From NCBI RefSeq assembly GCF_003144245.1, contig NW_020289989.1:1-64000 (forward strand): 64,000 bases of DNA, in the 5' to 3' direction. Numbering within the stretch: position 1 is the first letter of the stretch; the number at the start of each line of letters is the position of its first letter. The position numbers and the translations under genes are program-made. Under the pieces are notes generated by a model that saw only the letters and a program-made list of their open reading frames with translations, was not told the DNA's origin and ran no database searches. Shown piece after piece: positions 1 to 12,110 of the stretch. Source of the stretch: Jaminaea rosea (taxonomy: Eukaryota > Basidiomycota > Exobasidiomycetes > Microstromatales).

Positions 1-1545
1 CAAACCAGCAAGCGTCGTGAGTCGCCTTGTGCGTCGCCGAGGCCAAGAGCTGCCTCAGCGTATTCTCGTGGGCAGCAGCGAAACGGCTGCTGATCTGGGG
101 TCGTGCGGCCTTGGCGGTGAGGTCCTTGCTGAGGGTGGCGACGTCGTAATGGTCGACGCCGTCGTGCACGACGCACAGCTCCGAGATCTTGCTGCCCTTG
201 TAGCCGCGAGTTAAAGGTGTGTAGGTCGAAGACCACTTGGCGCCCTTTGCTGACAAGGAGACGGCATTGACCCTCTCCATCTCCGCGACGAGCACTACGC
301 AAGCATCGTTCATGTAGTGAGCTCTGTCGCATCCCTTTTCGAACCCTTTGGGAAGCTTAGATGGGAGGATCCTCTCTTTCAATTTCTCCACCTCGCGGTC
401 CAACAAAAAGCCCACTGCAGCACGACCCGCGGCTGTCTCGAGGAAGCGGCGCAGCTCCATCACCGTGATCCCCAATTGATCGGCGATTGCATGGAACCCG
501 CAGTGGCCGTTACGCTCAGTGCGCATGTATTTGTATTTGACGACATGGCGCGCAAGGTAGCGTTCTGGCGACTCGTTCTCCTTGGACATTGCCTTGACGC
601 AGTCGTCACCGACTTCGCTGCACCTTGGTCTGAATACATAGCTATCGGGCAGCGCTCAATCTGCGCGATGATGCGGAGGCAGTGTGAGTTGATGGCGTGC
701 TCCGGACCGCAAGATTTCTCGAATCCCTCCGGGACTTCGTCGGGCAAGAAGCGCTGTCTAATCGCCGTCCACCGCTCGTCGCTGATGTCAGGGAAGCGAG
801 CGCGGACATTTGTGTACTTCATGGCCCGGCTGAACTTGCCCCGAACCTCCATGGCGTCCATCTCGAGCGCCGCGCCAATGGCAGCACATGCGCCGTGCCC
901 GTTGGTCGGCATCTCCTGCATTGTCCTGATGTGCCTTCGGCAGTAGGCCTCTGGCGACTCGGTGCTGCCATGGAGAGGGTAGATCTTTGTCTCCTCGTAT
1001 GCGGCTGAAGAGATGCGTGGGCCGGGATTAGGATGAGTAGACGAGGGGCAAGCGGGCGGGGCGACGTCGGGACGATTCGCGGGCGACTGGGCTGCGTCGG
1101 CGGTAGCGGCGGCGACGGGCGACTGCGAGCGTTCGGCGCTGGGCGCGTTGGCGACAACCTCCTTAGCGACGGGATGTTTGACTTTGGCGTTTGCGCCGGG
1201 CTGGTGAGCGGCGCGCCTCGAAGAGCCGGCGGTGGCTATGGTGTTGAGCGGCGATTGGTCTTCAGGCAAAGATTTCCCCTCGTCCGTCGCCTCAGCCGGA
1301 AGGATGCGCGCCCCAGTCCTGATGCGGGACGACGAAGAATGGGGTAGGGAATACGGTGTGGTGGTGGTGGTGGTGGTGACGGTGGTGGCGGTGACGACTG
1401 CACTCGCATTGAGGACCTCTGGTAGTATGCGAGGGTCGGGGCACAAGGCCTTCGTAGGCGGCGAGGAAGAGGCCTGAGACGAGGACGTAGTATTTTGCGC
1501 GAGAAAGTCGGCATGGTGTCTTTTGATGCGGGTTCTGGGTTGCAT
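1..1545 (-). CDS. Tandem OTU-like domain protein, partial and frame-disrupted
   Basis: Read on the minus strand from about 1545 and running off the left edge. The N-terminal ~180 residues are low-complexity (Pro, Ala, Thr, Ser). Two related modules follow. The first (about 1000-560) has the segment NGHGACAAIGAAL; the second (about 590-80) has NGHCGFHAIAD and ends in a VHDGVDHYDVA segment. These match the Cys motif (D/N-G-H/N-C) and the final His motif (HYD) of OTU-family cysteine proteases. Both modules share SPE-x-Y-x-x-RH at their start and P-x-GFEK-x-C in the middle, so they are duplicates. In the first copy the expected Cys position is Gly, so it is probably inactive. Between the copies (about 560-620) the reading frame shifts and I see no credible intron, so this is either a pseudogene or a sequence error. 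A third copy may start near 80. Domain recognition is by motif only, and the function is unknown. Confidence 0.5.
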
Positions 1546-1548
1546 CAA

Positions 1549-3427
1549 AAGGCAAGGTGTTGTTGTCGAGCTCCATCCACGTAAGCATTCGTGGCGTGTA
1601 TCTTAGATAGCGAGCAGGGTCTGAACGTCAGCTTATCCTCTCGTCTGCTAGCTGAGGGATGACGTTCAGCACTCACTCTGATGGTGCCGTATCAGTGGAA
1701 CAGGACCCTGGGCTGTGAGCGTCGATGAGCGACGCCGCATGAGCAGCCCACGCTGATGCCGTCGCATTCTTGCACTTCGCCTGAAGTCAGAGCCTTGGCT
1801 GCGTACTCTAGACAGGGTAGCGTTGAGCATGCCCTGCCGGATCGTGCGATGGGCACCTGCGAGAGGGGGGCGTACGAGCGAGGTTTAGCCACGTCTGCAA
1901 GGCACGAGGTAGAGTGGGACGGGGTAATTCACCTTGGCGAGTACTATATGGACAACATGGTGGAAAGTGTACTACGGGAGGTCCAAGTGCGGATACAACA
2001 GTGGTGCTTGCTGAAGAGGCCAAGCTTGAAGAGGCGCAGCGCCAGCCATGGCTACGAGGCCGCTCGATATGCCGAGAAATCATCCACCCATTGCCGCGAG
2101 GCGATGGAATGCGCAATGCGATGCGATGCGATGCGACGTTTGATGACCCGAAGACGAAGAGCTGCGTGCGGCTGAGGGAGGGGGCATACATTCAGCCTCG
2201 AGTATGTCAGCTGGAGAAGGAGCAGGGACCGTGCTTACTCACGCTTCGGGGCAGAGCTACTCCTACTGTGTAGCCCTTGACGCTGATATGGAGACTATCA
2301 ACACCATCGTCTGCAAAGTACGAGCAGAGGAGGAAGACAACGGTCAGTCTCCTCGACCTGGGCAATCGGGACTCATCGAGACGATCAACTCACGGGTGGA
2401 TCGCGCATGCTCGCCTCGCACGTGGTATCAGTACAAGCACAGTGGTTTTACAGCTGGATCAACGCTGCCAGAGCGATGCTGCCGGTGAGGAAAGCGGTTT
2501 GAGAGGTGGATGTCGAGGACTTGAGATGTGAATGCTCAGATTAGGGAGCGTGGACGTGGACGTGGGCGAGGGCGAGGCGTATTGCGTGTTGAGGCCAGCT
2601 CAACTCGAGATGATGGACAGGATGACGATGGCAGAGTGCTCGTGGGCGACCATGATGTGCTGTACAACAGTCGAGCGGTTGTGATGAGGTGGATGCAGGC
2701 AAGTGGATGAGGGAGAGTGCTGAGTCGATGAGGAGCGGATGGTCGAAAGTCAAGATGCAGATAGGCATGATTGCCTTCGTAACTCGTTACGGAATCCGCT
2801 CCTCCTGCCAGCTGCGCACCGGCCCGCTTGGTCCGAGGAGGAGCGAATCACCCAACGTCCAGCTTTGACGCCCTCCGCAATATTGCCCAGCTCAAGGTGA
2901 TGCGCAGCAAGTCGTCTGGGCGGGCTGATCACCCAGCATCCAATCACTCGCTGCTCAGCCCCGCCGCACCTGATGATTCGCAGCAAGCCAGCCATCCGCT
3001 TTCGCTGAGTGCGTAGAAACTAATCACTCAACATCAATCACATGAATGCGCACCTCGAGCCGCTGCGCTCCGCACTTTCGTTCCTGGATGGGAGGTCGGC
3101 CGCCGACTCGCCGTCATGGCGGAGGGATCACGCCGGGCCGAACATTGTCGGGAGCCAGGCGACGCCGAATGGGGCGAAGATTGGGGCGCGAGGCGGACAC
3201 GAGGTGGATAAGATGAGCTGGTAGCGAGCAACGTCCAGGTTGGGGCGCAAGAGGACCGAGGACAGAGAGCTAGGCAGGTTGCGTGCACGGACGTCTCTCG
3301 CGCTCGCCGGTCCAGGTGGTGACGATTACCACGTGGCGCGTCCGGGCTTATCCCCGGCAATGCCTCTATCCGCTCGACTGGACTTGGAGTCGCGCTTTCT
3401 TCTTGCGTTTCTCTCCACGCCATTATC
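1549..3427. other. Intergenic region without a recognisable gene
   Basis: Open frames here are short, carry no recognisable motif and look like chance frames in GC-rich DNA. Around 2830-3040 the phrase AATCACCCA or AATCACTC recurs four times, a weak degenerate repeat. The last ~150 bases before 3428 are rich in C and T, as is usual for a fungal promoter and leader of the glutathione synthetase gene. Confidence 0.5.
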
Positions 3428-5755
3428 ATGGCCTCGACGTCGGGTGCTTCCTCATCTTCATCGCTACCCTCATGGCCTCCAGCCCTTACGCAACACCAGA
3501 TTGCCTCCCTCTCCGCCCAGGCAACAGACTATGCCCTTTCGCACGGGATAGTCTATCGACCTCAGGGCTCGCCCCCCTCGTCAACACACGTGCACCATGC
3601 TCCCCTCTCCCTTTTCCCTTCGCCCTTCCCCCGTAGCGCCTTTACCGAGGCGATAAGACTCCAGCCCATCCTCAACGAGCTCTACGCCACCGTGGCTCTG
3701 GATGGCGCCTTCCTCGCCAAGGTGATCGGTGGCAACGTGGCCAAGGTAGACGACTTTACACGACGATTGTGGGGCATCTACGAGGAGGTGTACGAGGACG
3801 ATAACGGGGCTGAGACTGGCGCGGTGAGTTGCGTGTGGCCGATAGGGGAGGACAATTGCGCCCGCTGCAGCCGAGGATGAGCCAACCTCATAGCATTAGA
3901 ACCGCTACTCGGACGTCGCGCATACAGCGTGACAGGATGCCGACGAGACATCTGAATCAGTTTGAGGCGCAGTGTGCGGGGAATAGGGGCCAGAGTACAC
4001 CTTCCACTTTGTCGCAGCGAAATGACGCTGATCCCTGTCTGTCCCCCTCGGCCGCCCAGCACTGGCACCTCGGCCTCTTCCGTAGCGACTACCTCCTTCA
4101 CTCCGACTCCTCCTCCCCCTCCTCCCCGCCCTCAATCCGCCAAGTAGAGTTCAACACAATCTCCTCCTCCTTTGGTCCACTCTGCACAAAAGTGGGTGAA
4201 ATGCATCGCTTCCTCCTCGACCAGACGAGCTACTACGACGCGGCGCCCGAGATCCTCAACGAGCCGTCCCTGCCCCGCAATACGGCGCTCACGGTGCTGG
4301 TCAACGGCTTGGCCGCAGCACACCGCGTGTATGCGCGAACCTGTAAGAATTGGACGCGCCACTCGTACGTAGCAGCGGGTTGTCAGGCAGGCAGGCATCA
4401 CGGCGAGGACCAACTAATCGCTGACCTCCTGTACCCCTATTCTCATTCGCTGCCCGCGCAGGCTACGCATCCTCTTCATCGTGCAGGAGTCAGAGCGCAA
4501 CGCCTTCGACCAACGCTGGATCGAGTACGAGCTACTCCGTGCGCACGGCATCAAATCTCTGCGCCGCACCTTCGACAACCTGGTCACGCAGCCCGACGCC
4601 ATCTCCATCGGTAGCTGCCCGGCGTGGCACGACCCACGTCAGATCATCTACGTGCCCCTCGAGGGGCAGAACGTGAGAGACCACCGTTGCCCCGAGATCA
4701 GCGTCGTCTACTGGCGAGCGGGGTACACGCCGGACGACTACAAGAGCGAGAAGCACTGGCAGTTGCGTCAGGCTCTGGAGGATACGGCAGCCATCAAGTG
4801 CCCGAGCGTGCCGCTTCAGCTTGCGGGGGCCAAGAAGGTGCAGCAGGTGCTGAGCGAGCCGGGCATCGTCGAGGAGATGTTGCCGAAGCGTAGCAAGGAG
4901 GAGATCAAGGCATTGCGCGCTACGTGGTCGGATCTGTACCCTCTCGATGACTCGAAGCTGGGGACGGAGGGTTATCGATTGGCAATGGAGGAGAGCGAGC
5001 GTTTCGTTATGAAGCCGCAGAGGGAAGGTGGTGGGAATAACGTGTACCGCAGCGAGATTCCGCGCGCCCTGCGTAGGATGGAGGAGCGTGATGCGCGCGG
5101 CGGGGCAGGAAGGGATCTAGATAGCGTCAAGCAAGAGTCAGAGCCAGAAGGGCCGCCGTCATCGTCGTCATCGAGCAAGCGTCGTTCCTCGCGCAACACC
5201 GCCAAGACAACCACCACTGTCTCTGCTGCTGACTCGTCCACGCCGCGCGAACGGGAAGGGTACATCCTGATGGAGCTTATCTCCCCTCCCTCCGGGCTGG
5301 GCAACTACCTTATCCGCCCCCCTTCTGCTTCCTCCTCCTCCTCGTCCGTCGTCAAGGTCGAGGACTCTGCGGGCTCAGCGCAAACCATCCCCACCCCGCA
5401 CTCGGAGAAGCTCACCGCAGCAGAATGTCGTCTCTCCCCGGATGTGGTGAGCGAGCTGGGCGTGTACGGGTGCGCCCTCTTCTCCCCGTATACCAAGGAA
5501 TTTGTAGACGAGGTATTTAGCGACGTGACGCCCGAGGAAGAGGAGAGGGCAAAGAAGCGGACCTGCTGGTGGGAGAGCAGCGTAGATGATGCGAAGAATC
5601 ATGGCGAGTACGATGGGGATGAGACGGAGGAGGAGAGGGCAAAGTCAGGAGGGTTGAGGGCGCCCTACCTCTTGAGGACGAAGGGGAGGGAAAGCGATGA
5701 GGGTGGGGTTGCCGTGGGGTTCAGTGTGGTGGACAGCGTTGTGTTGGTCGACTGA
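3428..5755 (+). CDS. GSH2: Glutathione synthetase
   Basis: ATP-dependent ligase that joins gamma-glutamylcysteine and glycine, the last step of glutathione synthesis in the cytosol. Exons 3428-3823, 4060-4364 and 4462-5755 give 664 codons in phase. Family landmarks seen: VEFNTISSSFG and ERNAFDQRWIEYELL in the substrate domain, KCPSVPLQLAGAKKVQQVLS, the ATP-grasp loop FVMKPQREGGGNNVY (about residues 414-428), YILMELI, and the Gly-rich C-terminal lid RTKGRESDEGGVAVG. The protein is longer than the usual 470-500 residues because of Ser-rich insertions after residue ~448 and ~500 and between lid elements. The second donor (GTACGT at 4365) was chosen over a GTAAGA at 4343 because only the former keeps phase. 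Identification is firm; the exact edge of exon 2 is less sure. Confidence 0.95.
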
Positions 5756-6016
5756 GACTATGTGGTGGGTGGTGCGCTGTACGCATCCTTCAGCAAATTC
5801 ATCGTCATTGCCTTTCAGAGAGACCAGCGCCATGTAATCGAGGGCGAGGGCGCGGGCGAGGGCGACGTCGTAGACTGCCTGGCCCGCTTGGGCGAGCCAC
5901 GTGGCGACGCCCGGCGTTGGACCGGCGGGCCGGCGGGCCTCACGAGACGTCCGTGCACGCACGAGCGGCGCTGCGCTTCTTGCCTTCGTTCCCTCCTCAC
6001 CAACACGCACGACGCA

Positions 6017-7718
6017 ATGCTCCGTTTGCCCCTCCCCCGGATGGCAGCTCGAGCATCGAGACTGGCCCCTCTGCATCGCCCGCCCCTCTGCCGCCGCCTG
6101 GCCACCACCACTTCTTCCTCCCCTCCACCGGCAAGCGACGCAGCCGGTCCTCTAGCGGGGATTCGCATCCTAGAAATGGGCCAACTGATCGCAGGCCCTT
6201 ACTGCGGTCAACTCCTCGCCCATTTCGGCGCCGATGTCATCAAGCTCGAGCCTCCCGGTGTAGGTGACCCGCTGCGCGTGTGGCGCGAGCTGGACCCGGA
6301 GGACGGGGTGAGCCCGTGGTTCCGCAGTCTGGCCAGGAACAAGAGGAGTGTTACGTGTGATCTGAGGCAGGAGGAGGGGAGACGGATTGCAAGACGATTG
6401 GCCGAGGGGTGCGATGTTTTGATTGAGAAGTACGCATTGCGAGGCGAGGCGAGGCCGGCTTCGAAGGAATCGCAATCAGGCTGACTCTTCTGGGCCCCTC
6501 TCGCGCGCAGCTTCAAACCAGGCACTCTCGAACGATGGGGTCTCGGTCCCTCTGACCTGCATCCTGTCAACCCGTCGCTCATCTTCACTCGTATATCAGG
6601 GTACGGCCAGACGGGGCCCATGCGCGAGGAGCCCGGATTTGCGGCCGTATGCGAAGGGTTTGGAGGGGTGAGTGGGCGTGAGAATACGGAGGCCAGCCTG
6701 CTCTGGCAGCCAGCTTTTTGATCTAACAACCCCCCTCGCTCTCCTCGCAATGCTACTCCTTCGCCACCCCGCACGCGCAGTTCCGCTTCGTCAACGGCGC
6801 GGTCGACTCCTCTGGCCAGCTCAGTGGCGCTCCTATTCGCCCCAACATCTCGCTCGGAGACTCCCTCGCCGGGCTGCACGCCGCCTTTGGCACCGTGATG
6901 GCTTTGCTTGCGCGGGGCAAGGTCAAGCCAGGGGAGAAGAGCGGACAGACCGTCGATGTAGCCATCTATGAGGCCGTCTTGTCGATGATGGAGGGGTGGG
7001 TTCGCGACACGGTGCGAAGAGCAGTAGACCAGATTTGTTTGCTGACATACCCGCACACGCGCACGCGCAGCTTGATCCCAGCGTATTCGAGGACAGGCGC
7101 CATTCGCGGTCCATCCGGAGCTGTACGTGTAGCGCTGCCCTTTGCGCTCCCCTCTCATTTATCACTCACCCCTTCTCGCCCACCGCACAGGGAGTCACGG
7201 GCATCGTCCCCACCTCAGCCTTCCCAACCTCGGAGCCCTCTCAGCACGTTATAATCGGCGGAAACGGGGACAGCATCTACGCACGCCTGATGACGGCCAT
7301 CGGTCGGCAAGATCTCGTCGGGGAACGCTACGCGAACAATTCGGCTCGCGTCGCCCACCAGGCCGAGATCGAAGGCGCAATCAGCGAGTGGACCTCACGC
7401 TACACAGTCGACGAAGTCCTCGCTACCATGCGCGAGGCCCGTGTCCCCGCAGGCAGGATAAACGATGTAGCCCACCTGGTTGCGGACCCTCATGTCCAAG
7501 CGCGAGGGATGGTGGAGCGTGTCCCCTTCTATAGCGAGCGACTAGGCAAGGGGTGGGAGATCGATATGCCTGGCGTTTCGCCCGTCTTGGAGCGAGGGGG
7601 TCAGGGGACGCGTTGGGCTGGAAAGGATCTGGGAGAGGATAATGAGGCGATGTTGGGCGGGGAGTTGGGGGTGAGTCAAGAGGAGATGCAGGCGCTTAGG
7701 GAGAAGGGAGTCATCTAG
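6017..7718 (+). CDS. CoA-transferase family III (CaiB/BaiF), mitochondrial
   Basis: Transfers CoA between carboxylic acids; the closest animal relative by pattern is the succinate/hydroxymethylglutarate CoA-transferase SUGCT. Exons 6017-6429, 6511-6667, 6781-6995, 7071-7122 and 7191-7718 encode 454 residues. Motifs: LAGIRILEMGQLIAGPYCGQ at the start of the domain, FGADVIKLEPP, FRSLARNKRSVTCDLR, NFKPGTLERWGL, FTRISGYGQTGP, and PNISLGDSLAGLHAAFG, whose Asp is at the position of the catalytic aspartate. The first ~40 residues are Arg- and Ser-rich without acids, a typical mitochondrial presequence. An upstream in-frame ATG at 5762 is possible but would mask it, so 6017 is preferred. Substrate cannot be told from sequence. 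Confidence 0.92.
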
Positions 7719-7762
7719 GGCGGCGTGCATGGCGGCGTGCATGGCGGCGTGCAGGGCGGCGT
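7719..7762. repeat. 12-bp tandem repeat (about 3.7 copies)
   Basis: Unit GGCGGCGTGCAT, starting directly after the stop codon of the CoA-transferase gene; the third copy ends CAG instead of CAT. It lies in the short space between two convergent genes. Confidence 0.85.
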
Positions 7763-7848
7763 ACCGGGGTATCATTGTGCGCGCGGCGTCGTAATGCTAG
7801 TCGTCGTCGTCGCCGCCGCCGTCGTCGCGCTCCTCCTCGTCCTCATCA

Positions 7849-8529
7849 TCACCTCGCCGGCGGCGGCGCGAGATGTACGACCACCTCGGCCCTCACAGGC
7901 TTATGATCGCTCAGCAGCACTGCCCCCTCGCAGTCATACGCGTTCAAGCTCCAATCACGGCTGCCGTGCACGAGCACGCGATCCGTCCACGAGGGGACGC
8001 GCTGTTTCTCCGACGTGTCGTAGTGCGAGGTGCCTACGTCGAATTTGTACTGGCGGGGCGGTAGTGGTAGTGCGACGAGAAGAGTCAGAATGAACTCAAT
8101 GCCCTACGAAAATTACGTGCTTCACGGGCGCGCGCGCTCTCACCGTAGGAGGGAATGCTAGCTCGCCCACCTCTCTCCAGCCATGCCAGCTCTGCAAGGC
8201 CAACAGCCGCGTCTCGTCCGTCTCCACCAGAGAGATGCCCTTTGCCGCTGACCCCGCCTCGTTCTCGCTCAAGTGCGCTCGTAGCTCGTCGTACCCCTGC
8301 AGCATCTGCATCCCGACTTTGCCCCGGCGGAGGAGGCGTTGTACCTGGTACGAGGAGAGGGAGAGGGGCAAGCGAGAGTTGAGGTCCCCGAATAGGAGGG
8401 TGTAGCTGTGCGTGAGGGCAGGCGAGAGGGATGTCAGGACGAGACTGCGCGGCTGAGAGGCGGAGACCACGCGCGACTCACTCGTGATCTCGCAGACCGA
8501 GCTTGATAGTCGGGACCGACTCGCCACCC

Positions 8530-8567
<38 letters not shown>

Positions 8568-9919
8568 CGAGCTCGACTCGCCCTCCCCCGCGCGCACCGC
8601 TTCGTGCACCGCCTCGCGCACCGGCATCTCGAAGCGCAATCGCCTCTCCAGCTCGGCCCAATCCCACACGCGTCGCTCCATAGCGATCCTCCCCGCTCCA
8701 GCAGAAAGGTGTGCGGTAACAAAGCAGAGGGTCGCCTGCGCCTGCGCTTGTGCCTGCGCCTGTGCCTGTCCCGCCTCTTGGCCGCGCGCACGCACCCTCA
8801 TTCTCGCCGCCACCCCTCCCTTGTTCGCCATGAAGCCGCCTAATCCTACGCCTACGGACGCAAGAGCTACCTCGTCCACGACGAGTCGTCGCTCCGAGCT
8901 GACGGGGACGCGCTCGTACACAAGAAGGAGGATGGTCACGTGTTGCTTGACGGCTCGGAGCTCCCATCTACCCTCCTGTTCCTCCTCACCCTCCCCCTCG
9001 CCCCGCGCAAGGTGTCGATTTACGGCGCTGATCCACGCAGCCTGTCGCGCTGGGTCGAACCAGATGTAGGCGGAGGAGGACGTGTCCACTTCCTGGAGGC
9101 CGATGGCGAGGAGATCGCTTTGCTGGAGGGAGGGGCGGGTGAGGAAGGTGAGGGGGAGGTCGAGAGGGGAGGAGGGAGGGAGAGCCCCGCCTACATTGTA
9201 GGTTATTACTGTTAGGCGGAGTGAGGAGGAAGGGGGTGGTGCAGCAGGAAGAGGAGCGCTCGATGAGGTGGTGGTGGTGGTGGTGGCGACTGTGCACGTA
9301 CGTGGGCTCTTTGTCAGCTCTACGTCAGAAATCACACCTCTCACTCATCGCAGGCTGCTCGCCGCTCGCCGCACTCACACCGACTGTAGATTGGTCTCTT
9401 GCCCCTCTCCCTCGCCTCGCCCAGCACCCGCTTCACACCGGCAAAGACCTCCCCGCTACCGGCGTATCGCTTCAGCCACGCCCACCTGGTGAGTAGCAGC
9501 AACGTCTCGTCATCTCCCGCCTTATGCCGCGACCCGCTCGCGCCCAGCGCATCGAGGAGTAAGCGCAGGTCCTGCAACAGTAGCACATTCGGGGACGACC
9601 CCTCAATGCGCGATGCGCCCGCAGAGACGCTGATCTGCGTAGGCGAGTCGCTCTTGACGTCGAGGAGATGCGAGATGAGCGGAAGTGCCGCGACTGTGCA
9701 ATCTCGCGCTGTGTCGTAGAGCAACAAGGCACTCGCCTCGACATCGTTGCTGATCGTCGAGACGAGGACCAGCAAGGAGTCGATGTGCAGGTCTTGCTCG
9801 CCGTCCCTATCCTCTCTCAGCTCGCACACGCCCGACGCAAACGGCACGACGATCTTGATGTGGTCGCGCGGACCTAGCAGGTCGAGGAGAGTGGCTGGAG
9901 GGGCAGGGATGGCGTCCAT
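7849..9919 (-). CDS. Inositol polyphosphate 5-phosphatase
   Basis: Removes the 5-phosphate from phosphoinositides, so it would act in membrane identity and trafficking. Exons on the minus strand: 9379-9919, 8482-9289, 8144-8405 and 7849-8049, giving 603 residues. The catalytic core carries all family motifs: [59 protein letters not shown] and [10 protein letters not shown]. About 190 N-terminal residues before the core are of unknown fold. It has a Ser-rich insertion (poly-Ser at 8526-8562) and an Ala-Gln repeat ([11 protein letters not shown]) in the core. The protein ends soon after the SDHKPV motif, so it lacks the ASH and RhoGAP domains of OCRL and any Sac domain of synaptojanin-type enzymes. 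Start 9919 was chosen because longer starts intrude on the promoter shared with CBP4. Confidence 0.92.
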
Positions 9920-10188
9920 CTCGCAATAGGAGGTGGTTGGGGCGGGTTGGATTGAAGAGGCGAGCGAGTGTTGGACGCCGAGCCCCGTCCGTGCCTGCCT
10001 GCCTGTGCCTGGTCCGCCCGCCCGCCTCCACTCCTCGCGGGAGAGCCACGCGAGCGAGTCCGCCCCGCCCGTCCATCTCGACGACAAGTCGAGTCTCTGG
10101 CCGCGCTCCTCGCTCACTCGGTTAGTCATCAGCCACCAATCGACAGACACAACACCACCACATCCTCATCCACGACTCGCGACTAGCC

Positions 10189-10691
10189 ATGGCCGGTCGC
10201 GCAATCGTCAGGGGCTCCGTGGGATTTGCAGGGATCATTGGCTTTGGCTGGGTGATCATGAAGGGTGAGACTGGCACGATGCCAGGTTGCACGGGGCTAC
10301 ATGCTGACCCTCGTTGCACTCTCGCGCAGCCTCAACACCTACGGAGCAGCAATTCTACGACGTGAGCGCGGCGAGCGGCGAGTACTGATGAGTATCAAGA
10401 CTGACATCCTGTCATCTCTTTCTGCGCCGCCGCAGCGCCTCTCTCCCGAACTCAAGAAGCAGGTAGACGCACAGAGACAGGCAGCAAGCCGAAAGGCCGC
10501 ATACGCTCAGCAGCTCGAGGTGAGGGGCGACGCGAGCGATGCCCCATGTGACGTCTTGTGAGATGCTGACGTTCATTTCCTGCTGCGCGTCCGCACAGCT
10601 CGCAAAGCAGTCGGAATCAGCAGAAGCGCCACAATGGGCTGCTCAGGCGGCGCAAAAGGGAAGGGACAGTACGCCTCCTCCCAAGCAATGA
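10189..10691 (+). CDS. CBP4: Complex III assembly factor CBP4
   Basis: Small mitochondrial inner-membrane protein needed to assemble cytochrome b into ubiquinol-cytochrome c reductase. Exons 10189-10264, 10330-10361, 10436-10519 and 10599-10691 encode 94 residues. One membrane segment lies at residues 9-24 (GSVGFAGIIGFGWVIM). The family signature follows at once: a T-P-T-x-x-Q-x-Y segment and LSPELKKQVD. The rest is a charged Ala/Gln helix facing the matrix side or intermembrane space. It stands divergent to the 5-phosphatase gene over about 270 bp. Four exons in under 300 coding bases is dense for this window. The call rests on the membrane segment plus this motif and on length; it is a short family, so some doubt remains. 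Confidence 0.8.
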
Positions 10692-11079
10692 GAGGCGGAG
10701 AAGCGATACGAACGCCAGAGTGGGCAAGGTGTAGAGATAGCGGCGGGGGACAAATACCAATCAGTGTAGCATCACAACAACGCAAAAGCACCTCTCGTCG
10801 CCCCGTCGAAGCAGACGTCTCCGCGCTTTGATGACTGACCCTCTCCCGAGTTGAAGAAGGCGGAGGACCCCTCGTTTGCATCGCCTACTCGCCCCCAGCA
10901 AAGGCAAGAATCAGCGTTAGTCCTGTTGAATGTAGGTCATCGTAAGGAGTCACGCATGCACCCCTGTATAGAAAGAGGCCTCCAACTACGCCGTTTGCAG
11001 CCAACTACGCCGTTTGCAGAGCAGAAAGCGACGACCCGTTGGCGCTTTTATGCGCCCTTTACTGAATAGAAGGAGGCAA

Positions 11080-12110
11080 AGGGGCGCGAGAAGAGCTGTC
11101 CTAGGTCGATGGAGGGAGAGAAGCTTTCCATGACCAGAGAGCGTGAAAGGGGCTTCCCTGACTAGTAAGCGCGAGAGAAGCTTTCCTGACCAGAGAGCAT
11201 CGATGGGTTTTCAGACCAGAAGGACTAAGGGGCAAGGCCTTTCCTAACCAGCAAGCGAGAAGAACGAAGGAGCTTCCCTAAGCAGCGAGCAAGCCCTGTC
11301 CTCCAGCCAGAAGAGACCAGAAAATTGCCATGTCGCCATCTCAACGCTCACTTTCCCCTACGTAGAAGGCGCTAACCAACATCGAGAGCCAGGCAGAAGC
11401 GAAATGCAGCGCATCTTCTCTGAGCAGAATACCGGACGGTGCTGTGCAGACAGATGCGAGGAGCACTCTCCTGACCAGACCGAAAGCATAGTAGACCTCC
11501 TCATGAGGGCCGGGTAGATGAGAGCTTAGCCCTCTTCCGAAGCCAGACGCAGAGGAGAGCGCCAAAGTCTCCCCTCCGCCCAATCGACAGATGAGGGATG
11601 TGGTGCGGCGGCCTTGCTCCCATTCGAGCCGTGCCAGAATAGCGATTGCAACGCCCGTCTACTCGCCGATGCGCACACAGCTACGATTGTCCGCATTCGT
11701 GCTCCCGTGAGCAGAAGAAGAGAGAAACAGGATCGCACTTTTCCTGAGTCCTGGACTAAGAGCGAAGCTGGTCGAGGGCAACGACTTTCCCGAGTCGAAA
11801 GCGGCGAGAAAATAGGCGCGCTATGAGTGAACAGCAAGGCGCACTTTCCAGGGTAGGAGGCGCTACAGCAACCAGCGAGAAGCGAATCAGATGGCGTTGC
11901 TTTCACTTTGCGAGTCGCTCACGCGCCGAGATGGGGAGGAAGCAGAGCGCCTTTCCCCTGACTAAAAGGGGCGCACGCAATTCTAATTCCCTCGAGGAGC
12001 TAGCGAGAAGGCACCATGGTCATGTCGCTGAACAAGGGGATGCGCTCGCACCGAGAGAGGCCGAACAAGTAGCGACCCACTTTCCCGAGTCGAGTCGAGT
12101 CGAATCGAAT
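11080..12110. repeat. Degenerate interspersed repeat field (TTTCCTGACCAG-like)
   Basis: A short phrase of the form CTTTCCTGACCAG followed by a purine-rich GAAAGCGAGAG-like half recurs many times: near 11128, 11152, 11183, 11207, 11238, 11272, 11297, 11424, 11472, 11531, 11736, 11779, 11956 and 12078. Early copies are 24-34 bases apart; later ones are further apart and more diverged. No reading frame is kept. It looks like an old minisatellite. Confidence 0.55.

Noticed and set aside
1756-2175. 139-residue open frame in the left intergenic region
   Set aside because: No motif, overlapped by equally long frames on the other strand, and simple repeats (GATGC) in its end.
5762-6016. Earlier start of the CoA-transferase at 5762
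   Set aside because: It would put about 85 unrelated residues before a good mitochondrial presequence.
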